Assembly (NCBI GenBank): GCA_040768665.1
Contig: JAXGMN010000031.1
Coordinates: forward strand, 1-64,000
Direction: 5' to 3'
DNA from: JABWBD01 sp040768665
GTDB lineage: Bacteria > Planctomycetota > Planctomycetia > Pirellulales > Thermoguttaceae
Length of the DNA: 64,000 nucleotides
Numbering within the stretch: the first letter of the stretch is position 1; each line of letters begins with the position of its first letter. Below are positions 49,553 to 59,436 of this stretch, piece by piece. A model generated the notes under the pieces. The model was not told the DNA's origin and did no database searches. It saw only the letters and a program-made list of their open reading frames with translations. Made by a program: the position numbers and the translations under genes.

Positions 49553-50398
49553 ATGCTCCCGGCAGCACGCTTGATTCATGTGACCGCCAACGACGGGTAC
49601 CGGTTTGTGACGCACCTGTGGGAGCCGCCTCGCGCGGCGGCAAGGCTGGTCTTCCTGCACGGCATCATCAGCCATGCCGGATGGTATCCCCGATGCTGCC
49701 GATACCTGGCCGAAGAGGGGTTTGAAGTGCACTTTCTCGACCGGCGAGGCTCCGGGCTGAATCTTGCCGATCGGGGCGATGTCGCGGCATGGGAGATCTG
49801 GCTCGACGACGTGGAAGACTACCTTGAGCAACTGCCCAGCGACATGCCGCGGCTGTTGTTCGGGATTAGTTGGGGAGGGGTGCTTGCTTGTGCGGTCGCC
49901 AGGCACCGGCCGGATCTGGTGGCCGGCATAGGACTTGTCTGTCCCGGGTTGTTTGCGAGGCAGGCCGCCAACGGGGTCCAGCGGACGGCGATTCGTCTGG
50001 CGGTGCGGGCGGGACTGGCGCGTCGACGGGTGGCGATTCCTTTGCAGGACCCCGCGTTGTTCACCCAATCGCCAGCGTATCGAGAGTATATCCAGACCGA
50101 CCCGCTGACGCTTCGAACCATCACCCTTCGATTTGCCGAAGCCAACCTTCGATTGGCGAAATACGCCACCGAAGCGCCCGAAGAGATTCGCGTGCCGACG
50201 CTTCTGATGCTCGCCGGGCGGGACCCGATCGTCGACAACGCCAAAACCCGCCGTTTCGTCGAGCGAATTGCCTGCAACGAGAAGTGGATCCTCGAGTATC
50301 CGCAAGCAGGGCACACGCTGGAGTTCGAGCCCGATCCGTCGGGGTTCTTCACAGACCTGTCCGGCTGGGCGAAACGGTTCGAGTCCGGCGCCTCGTAG
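49553..50398 (+). CDS. Alpha/beta hydrolase (lysophospholipase-like)
   Basis: 281 residues. Oxyanion loop LVFLHGIISHAGWY, nucleophile elbow LFGISWGGVLA (G-x-S-x-G), acid in LAGRDPIVDNAK and histidine in YPQAGHTLEFE give a complete triad. No signal peptide. It resembles monoacylglycerol lipase/lysophospholipase-type hydrolases. The start lies 3 nt after the enolase-superfamily stop, so they are co-transcribed and it may hydrolyse an ester or lactone in the same pathway, which is inference. Confidence 0.86.
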   Translation: MLPAARLIHVTANDGYRFVTHLWEPPRAAARLVFLHGIISHAGWYPRCCRYLAEEGFEVHFLDRRGSGLNLADRGDVAAWEIWLDDVEDYLEQLPSDMPRLLFGISWGGVLACAVARHRPDLVAGIGLVCPGLFARQAANGVQRTAIRLAVRAGLARRRVAIPLQDPALFTQSPAYREYIQTDPLTLRTITLRFAEANLRLAKYATEAPEEIRVPTLLMLAGRDPIVDNAKTRRFVERIACNEKWILEYPQAGHTLEFEPDPSGFFTDLSGWAKRFESGAS

Positions 50399-50412
50399 CG
50401 GTACGACGCCGG

Positions 50413-51849
50413 TCAGTTGGTCTCCGCGAATGTGCCGCCCAGACTGGCGGTGGGGTCGTCGGTCAGCGGCACGAACGGCTGCTGTTCGAGGAAGCTCACG
50501 AGCTTCTGCGACGCGCCCGGCTCTTGGAGCTTCCGCAGGGCCTTCGTTTCGATTTGCCGAACGCGTTCCCGCGTCACCGAAAAGATCTTGCCGATTTGCG
50601 AAAGCGTATAGCAGTGGCCGTCGGCTAACCCGTAGCGATGGCGAATGATCTCCCGCTCGCGGTAATCGAGCAGTTTCAGGGCATCGGCGATTCGTGACCG
50701 GAGGAGTTCCCGATTCATCTCGTCGAGCGGATCGTCCTGGCGGTGGTCACGAAGCAGATCGCCGATGCTGCACTCGTCCTGCCCGACCACCGGCTGATCG
50801 AGAGACAGCGGGGGACGATTCATCCGCAGGGCCCGGTTTGCTTTGGCCACCGAGACGTCGGCCGCTTTGGCCATGTCTTCGACCGAGGGTTCCGAGCTAT
50901 TCTCCTGGACGAGCGACTGATTGATCGAGCGGACCTTGCTCATCGTCTCGATCATGTGGATGGGTACTCGGATCGTCCGGCTCTGGTCGGCAATCGCCCG
51001 GGTAATCGCCTGGCGGATCCACCAGGTGGCGTAGGTGGCGAACTTGTAGCCGCGAGAACACTCGAACTTGTCGACCGCTCGCATCAGCCCGGTGTTCCCT
51101 TCCTGGATCAGGTCGAGGAAGCTGAGTCCGCGGTTCCGGTAGCGTTTGGCAATCGAAACGACCAGACGGAGATTTCCGGCGGCGAGGAAGCGTCGGGCAT
51201 CCTTGAGCCGCCGGTCGACCCTCTCCACGCGAGCCACACGCTTCCGCAACGTCGAGGGGCTTTCAAGCGTCGCTACCATCAACCGGCGAAGTTGTCGGCG
51301 GAGATCGCGGGCGGACTGGTGATTCTGGTCGCGATCGGCCAGTTGCCGGCCCAGGCGGTCCATCTCGCCCGAGATCTGCTTGAGTTCATCCAGCAGCGGC
51401 TGAATCTGCTGAGACCGCAAGCCGAACTCCTCGAGCAGAACGGCAGCCTTGGCCCTGCGGCAAGTCAGGCGCCGCCAGGCTTCGCGCCGCTTTGCTGGGG
51501 AAGTCGAGCGGCTGATGGCAACCGCGAAATCGCGGCGGTTTTCCGCGAGCAGGTGCCGAATGGTGCGGAGGTTTGGCTCCATCAAGGCAACCATCCGCTG
51601 TTTTTGGGGGACATCGGTCATCGAAACGTCCAAGGCCCGCTCGATTCGCTCTTCGCCATCGGCAATACTTTCAAGCAACCGAACGGCTGCGGCAAGCGCG
51701 TAGTCCGTGGCGAGCACGCCCTCCCGGTAGCGCTTGCGAAGAAGCTCAATCCGCGTGGCTGCGGCGATTTCCTCGCGACGCGTCAACAAGGGCGTATCGC
51801 TCATCTGTTCCAGATACATGCGAACCGCGCCGACTTCAAGATTTTCCAC
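50413..51849 (-). CDS. Primary-type RNA polymerase sigma-70 factor
   Basis: 478 residues from the GTG at 51849, chosen for its GAGGAG site 6 nt upstream. Region 1.2 (VGAVRMYLEQMSDTPLLTRR), a non-conserved insert (about 75-230), region 2 (NLRLVVSIAKRYRNRGLSFL, DLIQEGNTGLMRAVDKFECS, KFATYATWWIRQAITRAI), region 3 (IRVPIHMIETMSKVRSINQS) and region 4 (LDYREREIIRHRYGLADGHC, then YTLSQIGKIFSVTRERVRQI). It should recognise ordinary -35/-10 promoters. Planctomycetes carry several such RpoD-like factors, so this need not be the main one. It is convergent with the hydrolase gene. Confidence 0.93.
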   Translation of the reverse strand: MENLEVGAVRMYLEQMSDTPLLTRREEIAAATRIELLRKRYREGVLATDYALAAAVRLLESIADGEERIERALDVSMTDVPQKQRMVALMEPNLRTIRHLLAENRRDFAVAISRSTSPAKRREAWRRLTCRRAKAAVLLEEFGLRSQQIQPLLDELKQISGEMDRLGRQLADRDQNHQSARDLRRQLRRLMVATLESPSTLRKRVARVERVDRRLKDARRFLAAGNLRLVVSIAKRYRNRGLSFLDLIQEGNTGLMRAVDKFECSRGYKFATYATWWIRQAITRAIADQSRTIRVPIHMIETMSKVRSINQSLVQENSSEPSVEDMAKAADVSVAKANRALRMNRPPLSLDQPVVGQDECSIGDLLRDHRQDDPLDEMNRELLRSRIADALKLLDYREREIIRHRYGLADGHCYTLSQIGKIFSVTRERVRQIETKALRKLQEPGASQKLVSFLEQQPFVPLTDDPTASLGGTFAETN

Positions 51850-52376
51850 GCGTGGCTCCTCAATTCCGATATGCGTGACGTGTTTCGCTGCGCACGGCGA
51901 ACCTGGGCATAAGCGCGCCTGGGAAACCGAGGCCGACCGGCGACACCGCGACCGCGCACCACCGTGCGTGACCACCTTGCGGCAAAGGCCGGCACCGGAA
52001 AATTAGATGAGTTGACTCGGACTGCCGTAGCCGGTGCCGCCCAGGACAGTGCCGCAGATGCCTCTCTCTACTGCAAATACGCAGGGCTTCCGGAAAGGGT
52101 TGCACGAAAACGACGTTATTTGCCGCTTTTCTCCGTCGTATTTTCGGGTGGGTATATGCCGGTCAAGGTGCACATTTGCGCGGAGAAGATTCTGGCTGAC
52201 CTGTCAATTTGGTGAATATTTTCCGGTTCTGTCAGGTTTTCCGAAAAAATGAGATGCGACAACCAAAAAAGACTTTAAGGGCGGCTAGCTTGGGGGCCGA
52301 TAATGAGCCGCAGACCATGATTGGTCGTTTCAGAGCCATGCGGGGGGGCACCCGTTTCCTGGCGAGTCGAAATTCC
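51850..52376. other. Intergenic stretch between divergent sigma and barrel genes
   Basis: About 530 bases. The frame of the barrel gene stays open upstream to 52209 but without signal-peptide character. No RNA gene found; AT-richer around 52190-52260, as expected for a promoter region. Confidence 0.4.
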
Positions 52377-53945
52377 ATGGCGCTAGCAAAACAGATTTGC
52401 AACGCGGGTCGGCAACGGTCGGTCAGATTCCATGTCGCAGTAGGGGTTCTGTTCATTCTGGCCGGCGCCGGTTTGGGACCTGCGGGAGCCGATGCCCAGC
52501 AGGCGGCCTCGCGGACCCCTCCGTGGCAACGTACGCCCACCACCCAATCAGTTCGCATAGTCGGGGCGGAGACGGCCACGGTGCCCACTGCGGTACCTGC
52601 AACCTCCACGCCACGCGCCGCGGCGCCTTCGACGACGAGCAGAAGCTTCACTCGCGCGCGGCAGGCGTCACAGATCACCTACTCAGACGCAGACGCTGTC
52701 GTCGAGGCCGCTCCGGGCGAGGTCTACTACGAAGGCGACCCTTCGATCGCCAACTCCATTACGATGCCAGGGCCCGTGACGTCCGGCTGCACCGATTGCG
52801 GGACTCCCGGAATGGGCGTTCCCGGCATGGGAATCGGCGAAGCGTTCTGGGGCGCCGGCGACGTGTACGACAGCGGCGCGGCTTTCGTCCCATGGTGGGG
52901 GTTCGCCCCCGGGCGACTCTGGGTGCGTGGCGAGTCGCTGCTTTGGTGGACGGAAGGCACTCGCTTGCCGCCGCTGGTGACGACCAGCCCTCAAGGAACG
53001 GACCAAGAAGATGCGGGAGTCCTGCCGGATGCAACGATCCTTTTCGGCGACCAGGAAGTCAACGACGGCAGCCGTTCGGGCGGGCGGATCAGTTTCGGGC
53101 TGCGGCCGAATGAGTGCAGCCCTTGGGGAATCGAGACGAGCTACATGCGGCTCGGCTCGGAGTCGACGTCCTTCTTCGCAGAAGGCCAAAACGGCAGACC
53201 GATCCTGGCCCGGCCTTATTTCGACATCGAGGCGAATGAAGCCGCCGCGGCTCTCATCTCGTTCCAGGGCGAAGAAAACAGCTTCCAAGGGGAGGTTTCA
53301 GCCCTGGCGGCCGTCACTTTCCAGGGACTCGAACTGCTCATGCGGCGCCGGGTCTCCGACTGGTGCACGGGAAGCTTCGACTTCATAGCAGGCTGGCGTT
53401 ACTGGCGGTTGGACGACGATCTGATCATTGGCCAGGATGTCGACCGTCTGACCACTCCACAGGCAAACATCCAAGTGACCGACCGCTTCCTCACCGAGAA
53501 CCGATTCAACGGTGGTGAAATCGGCTTCGTCACCGAGACGCAGTGGTGCCGATGGTCGTTCGGCGCACTGCTCAAAGTTGGCATCGGCACCACCGATTCC
53601 CGTGTGACCATCGCCGGAACCACGGTCGTCGACGACGTTACGGACAACTACGGGTTGCTCGCCTTGCCGTCGAACATCGGCGTGTACAGTGATGACGAGT
53701 TTGCCATGGTTCCGGAGTTCGGCCTCACGGTGGGCTACGATTTGACGTGCAGACTGCGGGCGACGTTCGGCTATACGCTCATCTACTGGGGCGGGGTTGC
53801 CCGCGCGGCGGACCAGGTCAGCCTGGATCTGAACATTCCGAACGACAACGACCGGCAGGTCGGGCTTGCCCGTCCGGAGTTCCCGTTTGCAAGAACCGAC
53901 TTCTGGGCCCAGGGTCTCAATTTCGGCCTGGAGTACCGCTTCTAA
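52377..53945 (+). CDS. BBP7-family outer-membrane beta-barrel protein
   Basis: 522 residues from the ATG at 52377, which places the signal peptide (FHVAVGVLFILAGAGLGPAG, cut after ADA) near the N-terminus; in-frame starts at 52209 or 52251 would add 42-56 residues. A low-complexity T/A/P linker (about 45-105) and a Gly/Pro segment (MPGPVTSGCTDCGTPGMGV) precede the typical planctomycetal barrel start RLWVRGESLLWWTEGTRLPP. Alternating strands run to a C-terminal aromatic residue (FWAQGLNFGLEYRF), as expected for outer-membrane insertion. Its function is unknown. Two hairpins follow the stop. Confidence 0.85.
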   Translation: MALAKQICNAGRQRSVRFHVAVGVLFILAGAGLGPAGADAQQAASRTPPWQRTPTTQSVRIVGAETATVPTAVPATSTPRAAAPSTTSRSFTRARQASQITYSDADAVVEAAPGEVYYEGDPSIANSITMPGPVTSGCTDCGTPGMGVPGMGIGEAFWGAGDVYDSGAAFVPWWGFAPGRLWVRGESLLWWTEGTRLPPLVTTSPQGTDQEDAGVLPDATILFGDQEVNDGSRSGGRISFGLRPNECSPWGIETSYMRLGSESTSFFAEGQNGRPILARPYFDIEANEAAAALISFQGEENSFQGEVSALAAVTFQGLELLMRRRVSDWCTGSFDFIAGWRYWRLDDDLIIGQDVDRLTTPQANIQVTDRFLTENRFNGGEIGFVTETQWCRWSFGALLKVGIGTTDSRVTIAGTTVVDDVTDNYGLLALPSNIGVYSDDEFAMVPEFGLTVGYDLTCRLRATFGYTLIYWGGVARAADQVSLDLNIPNDNDRQVGLARPEFPFARTDFWAQGLNFGLEYRF

Positions 53946-53972
53946 ATAACTCGCCGGGGAGGGTGGCAATCC

Positions 53973-54007
53973 ATCGGTGCGGCAGGCCGCCGGTCTGCCG
54001 CACCGAT
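53973..54007. terminator. Strong hairpin after the barrel gene
   Basis: ATCGGTGCGGCAG and CTGCCGCACCGAT form a perfect 13 bp stem with a 9 nt loop. It lies 27 nt after the stop of the barrel gene and has no T-run, so it may be a rho-independent-like or mRNA-stabilising structure. Confidence 0.6.
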
Positions 54008-54032
54008 TGCGTGTTATCTCTGAACCTAAGCC

Positions 54033-54069
54033 AGCAGCCCGGCTGCTCCAAAGCAGCCGGGCTGCTGTT
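54033..54069. terminator. Second strong hairpin, likely bidirectional terminator
   Basis: AGCAGCCCGGCTGCT and AGCAGCCGGGCTGCT form a near-perfect 15 bp stem with a 4 nt loop, followed by GTTT. It sits between two convergent genes and could stop transcription from both. Confidence 0.65.
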
Positions 54070-54115
54070 TGATAGGGCATGGGTAGGCGGACACGGAGCG
54101 GTCCCCCTGCAGGTC

Positions 54116-57100
54116 TTATTGGTTCCAGTCGCCGATTAGTTCGAGGACGTAGTCGATCGTCTGCCGCTCCACGGTGTCGTCGCCGCCGGCTTCGGAGATC
54201 GCCTGCATACGTTCGAAAGCGATCAGCTCGGCAAGGTAGTTGACGCCCGAGACGGTCGCCTTGTTGCCCGTGGCCGTGAGGTCGTCGTCACCGGTCGAAT
54301 CGTAGACGATGGCGTTGTCGTCGCCGCCTTTGCCGTCGGCCTTCATCTCCTCGGCCCCGAAGACCTCGACCATGTAACCGGCCCCGCGGAGCACGCCGTA
54401 ACCGGGCCTGATCCGCGCCTCGTCGGCGCCGGCCTTGCCGTTGAGAGTCACCTTGTCGTTGCCGCCGAGGGCGTCGAGCATGAAGACGTCGACCTCGTCG
54501 GCGGAATAGGTCGTTGTCTTGCCGTTGACGACCACCGTGTGTGAATTCGCTCCCGCAGTGAACTGGATGTCGTCGTTGCTCGAAGTCCCGGTAATCTTGA
54601 CCTTCTTGATCCCGGTGAAGCTCGAGAAAACCTCCTCGCAGCCAGGCGTCGAGTTGAGGAAAAGGCGGATGCCGACATACTGCGGATTGATGCCGGCCTC
54701 TGCGAAATTGTTGTCGGTAATGTGCGAGCCCGATTCCAGGACGATATTGGTAATTGAATTCCCGTTGGCGGTTCCACCCCCGCTGCCGGCCTCGGCCTTG
54801 CCGTCGCGGAACTTTGCGGGCTGGGTCTCGACGACTTCGTACGTGCCGGCCGGGATATCCTTGAACAGGTAGAAACCATCGGGGCCGGTCTTGACCGTTG
54901 CCACGTCGGACCATGTGGCGGTGTCGCCGGTGCCGGTCTTCTGCCGGAGTTTCACCGTCACGCCCGCCAGGCCCATATCGCCCTGGGTGCCGTTGCCGGG
55001 TCCGGCGTAGCCGTCCTGGCCGTCGCCCTCCATGTAAACGATTCCGGAGAGGCTGCCGCTGCCGACAAGAACCGAGATCGTCTCCTGATCGGTCTTTGCG
55101 CCGCCCGAGCCGGTGTTGCCCTTATCATTGGCCGTCACCTTGAGACTGTCGCTGCCGGCGTAGTTGGCGTTGGGCTTATATTTCAGGCCATTGGTGGCGG
55201 CCAGAGTGGCGTTGATCTTGGCCACCGTTCCCTTGAGGACCACTTTGGCGGTGCCGTTGCCGCTGACACCGCCGGCTGCCACGCCCCCGCTCACGTTCGT
55301 CAGCACGGTCAATGTGCCGTGGCTCACCTCGAGCGTGACCTCGATTTCGCCGGTTCCCGCATCGGCATCCGAAACGGAGATCCCGGTGATCTCTCGCTCC
55401 CCGTTCTTCGGTGCGACGACCGAGGCCGGCACGGTGAGCACGGGCGCGGCATTCACACCGGTGACGGTGATGGCAACCGTCTCCTGATCGGTCTTCGCGC
55501 CGCCGGTGCCGGTATTGCCCTTGTCGTCGGCCTTCACTTTGAGGCTATCGGCTCCGGTGTACGTGGCGGCCGACTTGTACTTCAGGCCATTGGTCGCGGC
55601 CAGCGTGGCATTAACCTGGGAAAGCGTTCCTGTGAGAACGATCTTGGCGGTGCCGTTGCCGCTGACACCGCCGGCCGCCACGCCGCCGCTGACGTTGGTC
55701 AGCACGGTCAGCGTGCCGTGGCTCACCTCGAGCGTGACCTCGATCGCACCCGTCGCGGCATCCGGATCGGCGATGCTGATGCCGGAAATCGCCAGATCGG
55801 TGTTCTGGGCGATCGTTTTCGCGCCGGGCACGGTCACGACAGGCGCCTGGTTGGCCGTGGTTACCGTGATCGAGAGATTTTTCGTCGCCGTCTTGGCGCC
55901 GCCCGACCCGGTATTGCCCTGATCGTTCACCGTAACTGCAAGCGTGTTGGGCGTGGTCGACTCGGTCGTGCCGCGATACTTCAGCCCGCCCGAGGCGGCC
56001 AGGGTGGCGTTGATCTTGGCCACTGTGCCGGTCAACGTTACGGTCCCGGTTCCATTGCCCTGGATATCCGCCGTGGCAAGACCGCCCGAAACGTCGGTCC
56101 GGAGCGTGAGACTGCCATGGCCAATGGCAAGCGTGACGACGACGTTGGCGGTGCCGGCATCGACGTCGGCGATGCTCACGCCGGAGACTGCCAGGTCGGT
56201 GTTGGGCGCGACGGCGAGTGCCGAGGGAACCGTGACCTGCGGAGCGTCGTTGACCGCGCTGAGCGTAATGGAGACGGTCCCGCTGCCGCTCTGCGCCCCG
56301 CCGGTACCGGTATTGCCCAGATCGTTGGCCATCACGCTTAGCGTGGCGGTCGTGGTGTTGTTGGTCAGCCCCTTGTACTTTACTCCCTGGGCGTTGGCCA
56401 GTGTGGCGTTGATCTTCGCCCGGCTGCCGGTCAGCGTTACCGATGAGGTGCCATTGCCGGAGATATTCGAACCGGTAAGACCGCCAGAAACGTCGTTCTT
56501 GACGGTCAGGGTGCCGTGTGTCACGGTCAGCGTGACACGGATATCCGAAGAACCGGCATCGGCGTCGGCGATGCTGATGCCGGTGATGTACTTGTCGGTG
56601 TCTTCCGTGGCGCTCTGGGTTCCGGGAACGGTCACCACCGGGGCCTGGTTGGCGCCGGCCACGGTAATTGGCAGATCCTTGATGGTCGTTTTCGCGACGC
56701 CGGAGCCGGAGTTGCCTTGGTCGTTGGCCGTGATGGTGAGCGTTTCGGGGCCGGTATAGCCGGTCGTGCCGCGGTACTTGAGCCCGGCCGAGGCATCCAG
56801 CGTGTTCTTGATCTTGGCCAACGAGCTCGTCACGGTCACCGTGCCCGTGCCGTTGCCGACCACGTCAGCCGCCACCAGGCCACCCGTCACGTCGGTCTTG
56901 AAGGTCAGCGTGCCGTGGTCGACCTCGAACTTGACCTCGACCGTCGCGCTGCCGGCGTCGGCGTCGGTGATGCTGATCCCGGAGAGCACAAGTTCCGCCC
57001 CCGACGGCACCGCCTGTTCGCCGGGGATCGTGATCACCGGGGCGTCGTTGACCGCCGTGACGGTAATCGCGATCTGCTCGGCATCGCTCTTGGCGCCGCC

Positions 57101-58993
57101 GGGACCGGTGTTGCCCTGGTCGTTTGCCGTGACAGCCAGGGAGTCGGCGCCGACATAATCGGCCTGTCCCCGGTAGACCAGCCCCTGGGACGCAGCCAGC
57201 GTGTTATTGATCTGGGCCAGCGAACCGGTGAGAACGACCGACCCGGTGCCGTTGCCCTGGATCTTTGCGGCGGTCAGTCCGCCGGAGACGTTGTCCTTCA
57301 CCGTCAGCGTACCGTGGGCGACCGCCAGCGTGACGCGGATTTCGGCCGAAGCGGCGTCGGGATCGTGGATGCTGATCCCGGCGATCGCCAGGTCGGTGTC
57401 CTCCGCCACGGTTTGTGCGGTCGGAACGGTGACGACCGGAGGCTGGTTCGCGGCGACAACAGTGATCGTTACGGGTTTCTGGACGCTCTTGGCTCCGCCG
57501 GAACCGGTGTTCCCCTTGTCGTCTACAGCGATAGTGAGCGTTTCCGATCCGGTATAGTTCGTGTCGCTGACGTATTTCAGCCCTTGCGAGTCCGCCAGAG
57601 TGGCGTTGATTTGGGCGATCGTACCGGTCAGGGTGACCGTCTTCGTATGATTGCCCTGGATGTCGTCAGCGGTCAGCCCACCGGTGACGCCGGTTTTTAC
57701 CGTGAGCGTCCCCTGAGCGACCTCGAGGGTTACCTCGACGTCGGCGGTGTTCGCGTCCACGTCGGCGACGCTGATTGGGGTCACAAACAGATCCGCGCCG
57801 GTGCCGACGGAGAGGCTGGTGGGAGCCGCGATGCTCGGAGAATCGTTCACGGCCGCCACGGTGATGGCAACCTGCTTGGTTTGGCTTTTCGCGCCGCCCG
57901 CGCCGGTGTTCCCTTGGTCATTGGCCGTGACCGTCAGGCTGACATTGCCGTTGAAATCGGCGTTGGGTACCGTGTAGGCGACGTTGGCGTCCAGGGTCGC
58001 GTTGATTTGCGACACGGTTCCGGTAAGCGTTACGATGCGCGACCCGTTGCCGCTGACCGCAGCACCGCCGCTGACCGTTTGCACGGCAAGCGTGCCGGAA
58101 TTGGTGGGAATCGCCAGCGTGACCACGATCTGGCTCGTCCCCGCGTCCGGGTCCTCCACGCTGATGCCGCTGACCGTCGCCGTGGCATTGGCCGCCTCGT
58201 TCACGTTCGGACCCGTGACCGGCACGGTGACCTGCGGCGCGTCGTTGGCGTCAGTCAGCGTGATCGTCAGCGACGCGCTGTCGTCGGGCGTCTGGCCGAT
58301 GGCCGGATCGTCGATGGAGACGGTCACGTCGAGTTGCGGATTCGTCTCGAAGTCGAGCGGGGCGCCCGCTTTCAGGTACAGGGCAACAGAACCATCGAGT
58401 TCGAACAGGTCGGCGTCGGCGCCGCTGAGCGACAGCGAATTGTTTCCCTCGCCGTCGTCGACGATCGCGAGGTCGGCCACTTTGCGCCGGACCGACATAT
58501 CGGTATCTTCCGATAGCGTGGTTGTGGTGTTCACCAGGTCGATGGTCGGCGGAGCATTCGTCGCGGAGTCGTTGTCGGTGATCGCCACCGTGACGTCGTC
58601 GATCTCGATGCCGTCGTAGCTGGCGTCCTCGCTGGTCGCGGTGTGCGCGATGATGCCGTTGTGGTCGCCTTCCACGTCGGTGTCATCGATTGCCGAAACC
58701 GTCACCTCCTGCACCTGGTCCCAATTGTCCGGAGTGAACGTCAGCGATTCCGGAGAAACGTCCAACTGGCCATCCGGTGTGAGCGTGATCACCACGTTGG
58801 CGGCCGGCTCGGCGTCGAGCACAACCTCATACGCGGCAGTGACGCCGCTCTCGCTGACTTCGACACCCCCTGTCGGCTCAGTGATTACCACAGCCAGCAG
58901 GGTCCGCTGTTCGAGCGGTTCACATCGCAGGTGGCGGTTCAGAGAACGGCTGACGTTGCAGTTGCGGCGGAGAAGGCGGGACAACGACTTCAT
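54116..58993 (-). CDS. Giant surface protein with cadherin-like repeats
   Basis: 1625 residues. The N-terminus MKSLSRLLRRNCNVSRSLNR followed by CEPLEQRTLLA is the planctomycetal export signal for giant proteins. A Calx-beta-like unit and a cadherin-like unit are followed by eight about 107-residue repeats, each with G-x-L-T-V, G-N-G-T-x-x-V-x-L-T-G-x-x-x-x-I-N-A-T-L, G-L-K-Y and NDQGNTGSGGAK. Near residue 1330 comes an SdrD-B-like domain (SLSGIVYMEGDGQDGYAGPG, then GVTVKLRQK, GPDGFYLFKDIPAGTYEVVE). The last about 210 residues form a module shared with the protein at 59437-62982, ending in ELIGDWNQ. It is likely an adhesin or cell-surface matrix protein; calcium binding is expected for the repeats. 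Confidence 0.86.
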   Translation of the reverse strand: MKSLSRLLRRNCNVSRSLNRHLRCEPLEQRTLLAVVITEPTGGVEVSESGVTAAYEVVLDAEPAANVVITLTPDGQLDVSPESLTFTPDNWDQVQEVTVSAIDDTDVEGDHNGIIAHTATSEDASYDGIEIDDVTVAITDNDSATNAPPTIDLVNTTTTLSEDTDMSVRRKVADLAIVDDGEGNNSLSLSGADADLFELDGSVALYLKAGAPLDFETNPQLDVTVSIDDPAIGQTPDDSASLTITLTDANDAPQVTVPVTGPNVNEAANATATVSGISVEDPDAGTSQIVVTLAIPTNSGTLAVQTVSGGAAVSGNGSRIVTLTGTVSQINATLDANVAYTVPNADFNGNVSLTVTANDQGNTGAGGAKSQTKQVAITVAAVNDSPSIAAPTSLSVGTGADLFVTPISVADVDANTADVEVTLEVAQGTLTVKTGVTGGLTADDIQGNHTKTVTLTGTIAQINATLADSQGLKYVSDTNYTGSETLTIAVDDKGNTGSGGAKSVQKPVTITVVAANQPPVVTVPTAQTVAEDTDLAIAGISIHDPDAASAEIRVTLAVAHGTLTVKDNVSGGLTAAKIQGNGTGSVVLTGSLAQINNTLAASQGLVYRGQADYVGADSLAVTANDQGNTGPGGAKSDAEQIAITVTAVNDAPVITIPGEQAVPSGAELVLSGISITDADAGSATVEVKFEVDHGTLTFKTDVTGGLVAADVVGNGTGTVTVTSSLAKIKNTLDASAGLKYRGTTGYTGPETLTITANDQGNSGSGVAKTTIKDLPITVAGANQAPVVTVPGTQSATEDTDKYITGISIADADAGSSDIRVTLTVTHGTLTVKNDVSGGLTGSNISGNGTSSVTLTGSRAKINATLANAQGVKYKGLTNNTTTATLSVMANDLGNTGTGGAQSGSGTVSITLSAVNDAPQVTVPSALAVAPNTDLAVSGVSIADVDAGTANVVVTLAIGHGSLTLRTDVSGGLATADIQGNGTGTVTLTGTVAKINATLAASGGLKYRGTTESTTPNTLAVTVNDQGNTGSGGAKTATKNLSITVTTANQAPVVTVPGAKTIAQNTDLAISGISIADPDAATGAIEVTLEVSHGTLTVLTNVSGGVAAGGVSGNGTAKIVLTGTLSQVNATLAATNGLKYKSAATYTGADSLKVKADDKGNTGTGGAKTDQETVAITVTGVNAAPVLTVPASVVAPKNGEREITGISVSDADAGTGEIEVTLEVSHGTLTVLTNVSGGVAAGGVSGNGTAKVVLKGTVAKINATLAATNGLKYKPNANYAGSDSLKVTANDKGNTGSGGAKTDQETISVLVGSGSLSGIVYMEGDGQDGYAGPGNGTQGDMGLAGVTVKLRQKTGTGDTATWSDVATVKTGPDGFYLFKDIPAGTYEVVETQPAKFRDGKAEAGSGGGTANGNSITNIVLESGSHITDNNFAEAGINPQYVGIRLFLNSTPGCEEVFSSFTGIKKVKITGTSSNDDIQFTAGANSHTVVVNGKTTTYSADEVDVFMLDALGGNDKVTLNGKAGADEARIRPGYGVLRGAGYMVEVFGAEEMKADGKGGDDNAIVYDSTGDDDLTATGNKATVSGVNYLAELIAFERMQAISEAGGDDTVERQTIDYVLELIGDWNQ

Positions 58994-59436
58994 GGGAGCT
59001 TATCCTCGGGTGACACTTGATGGAGCAGGCTGCACCACTTGTGAGACCACCCCTAATGGGGCAGTCTGAACGAGCGATCCAGCAGCTCGGTACTCTGTTC
59101 CAGGGAGTGGTGAGCCTGAGCGGGTCGAACGGACAATGGGAGAAGTTAGCTCGGCGGTGGTGGTGCGAGGACAACGACCTGTGTGAAGTGCCTCTTCAGT
59201 GGTCTGATCGCCTACTCGCCCGCCCGTGAGCGTGTGCTAAGACTTCATGCTAATCTCGATTTAGAAGCGCAACAACCTGCGAAAGTTCCCGATTTTGGTG
59301 CTGTTTGCCGTCGAGAAGCCGGCTGTAGGGATTATTCGCCGCGGAGCGCGGGCGAGAGTCTGCTGGAGACTTCCCGGCAAGCGGGACCTGCGAGCCGGCA
59401 GGGAAACGAGTCGGAAAAGCCCGCCTCGAACCTGGC
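58994..59436. other. Intergenic region carrying a motif shared with 63070-63115
   Basis: About 440 bases between the two giant genes. ACTTCATGCTAATCTCGA at 59242-59259 matches ATTTCATGCTAGTCTCGG upstream of the next giant gene, with similar following bases (GCGCAACAACCTGCGAAAG against GCGCAGCAAGCTGCGCAAAG). No gene is supported here. Confidence 0.5.
59242..59285 (-). promoter_or_regulatory. Upstream motif of giant gene 1
   Basis: Read on the minus strand the core is TCGAGATTAGCATGAAGT, about 250 nt upstream of the start at 58993. The same core (CCGAGACTAGCATGAAAT) precedes the second giant gene. It may contain a promoter for a specific sigma factor or a regulator site. Confidence 0.4.

Noticed and set aside
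48317..50314. 665-codon minus-strand open frame
   Set aside because: Antisense of the enolase-superfamily and hydrolase genes, which both have complete catalytic motifs.
56516..58516. 666-codon plus-strand open frame
   Set aside because: Antisense of the cadherin-like repeats. Its own apparent repeats only mirror the repeats of the real gene.
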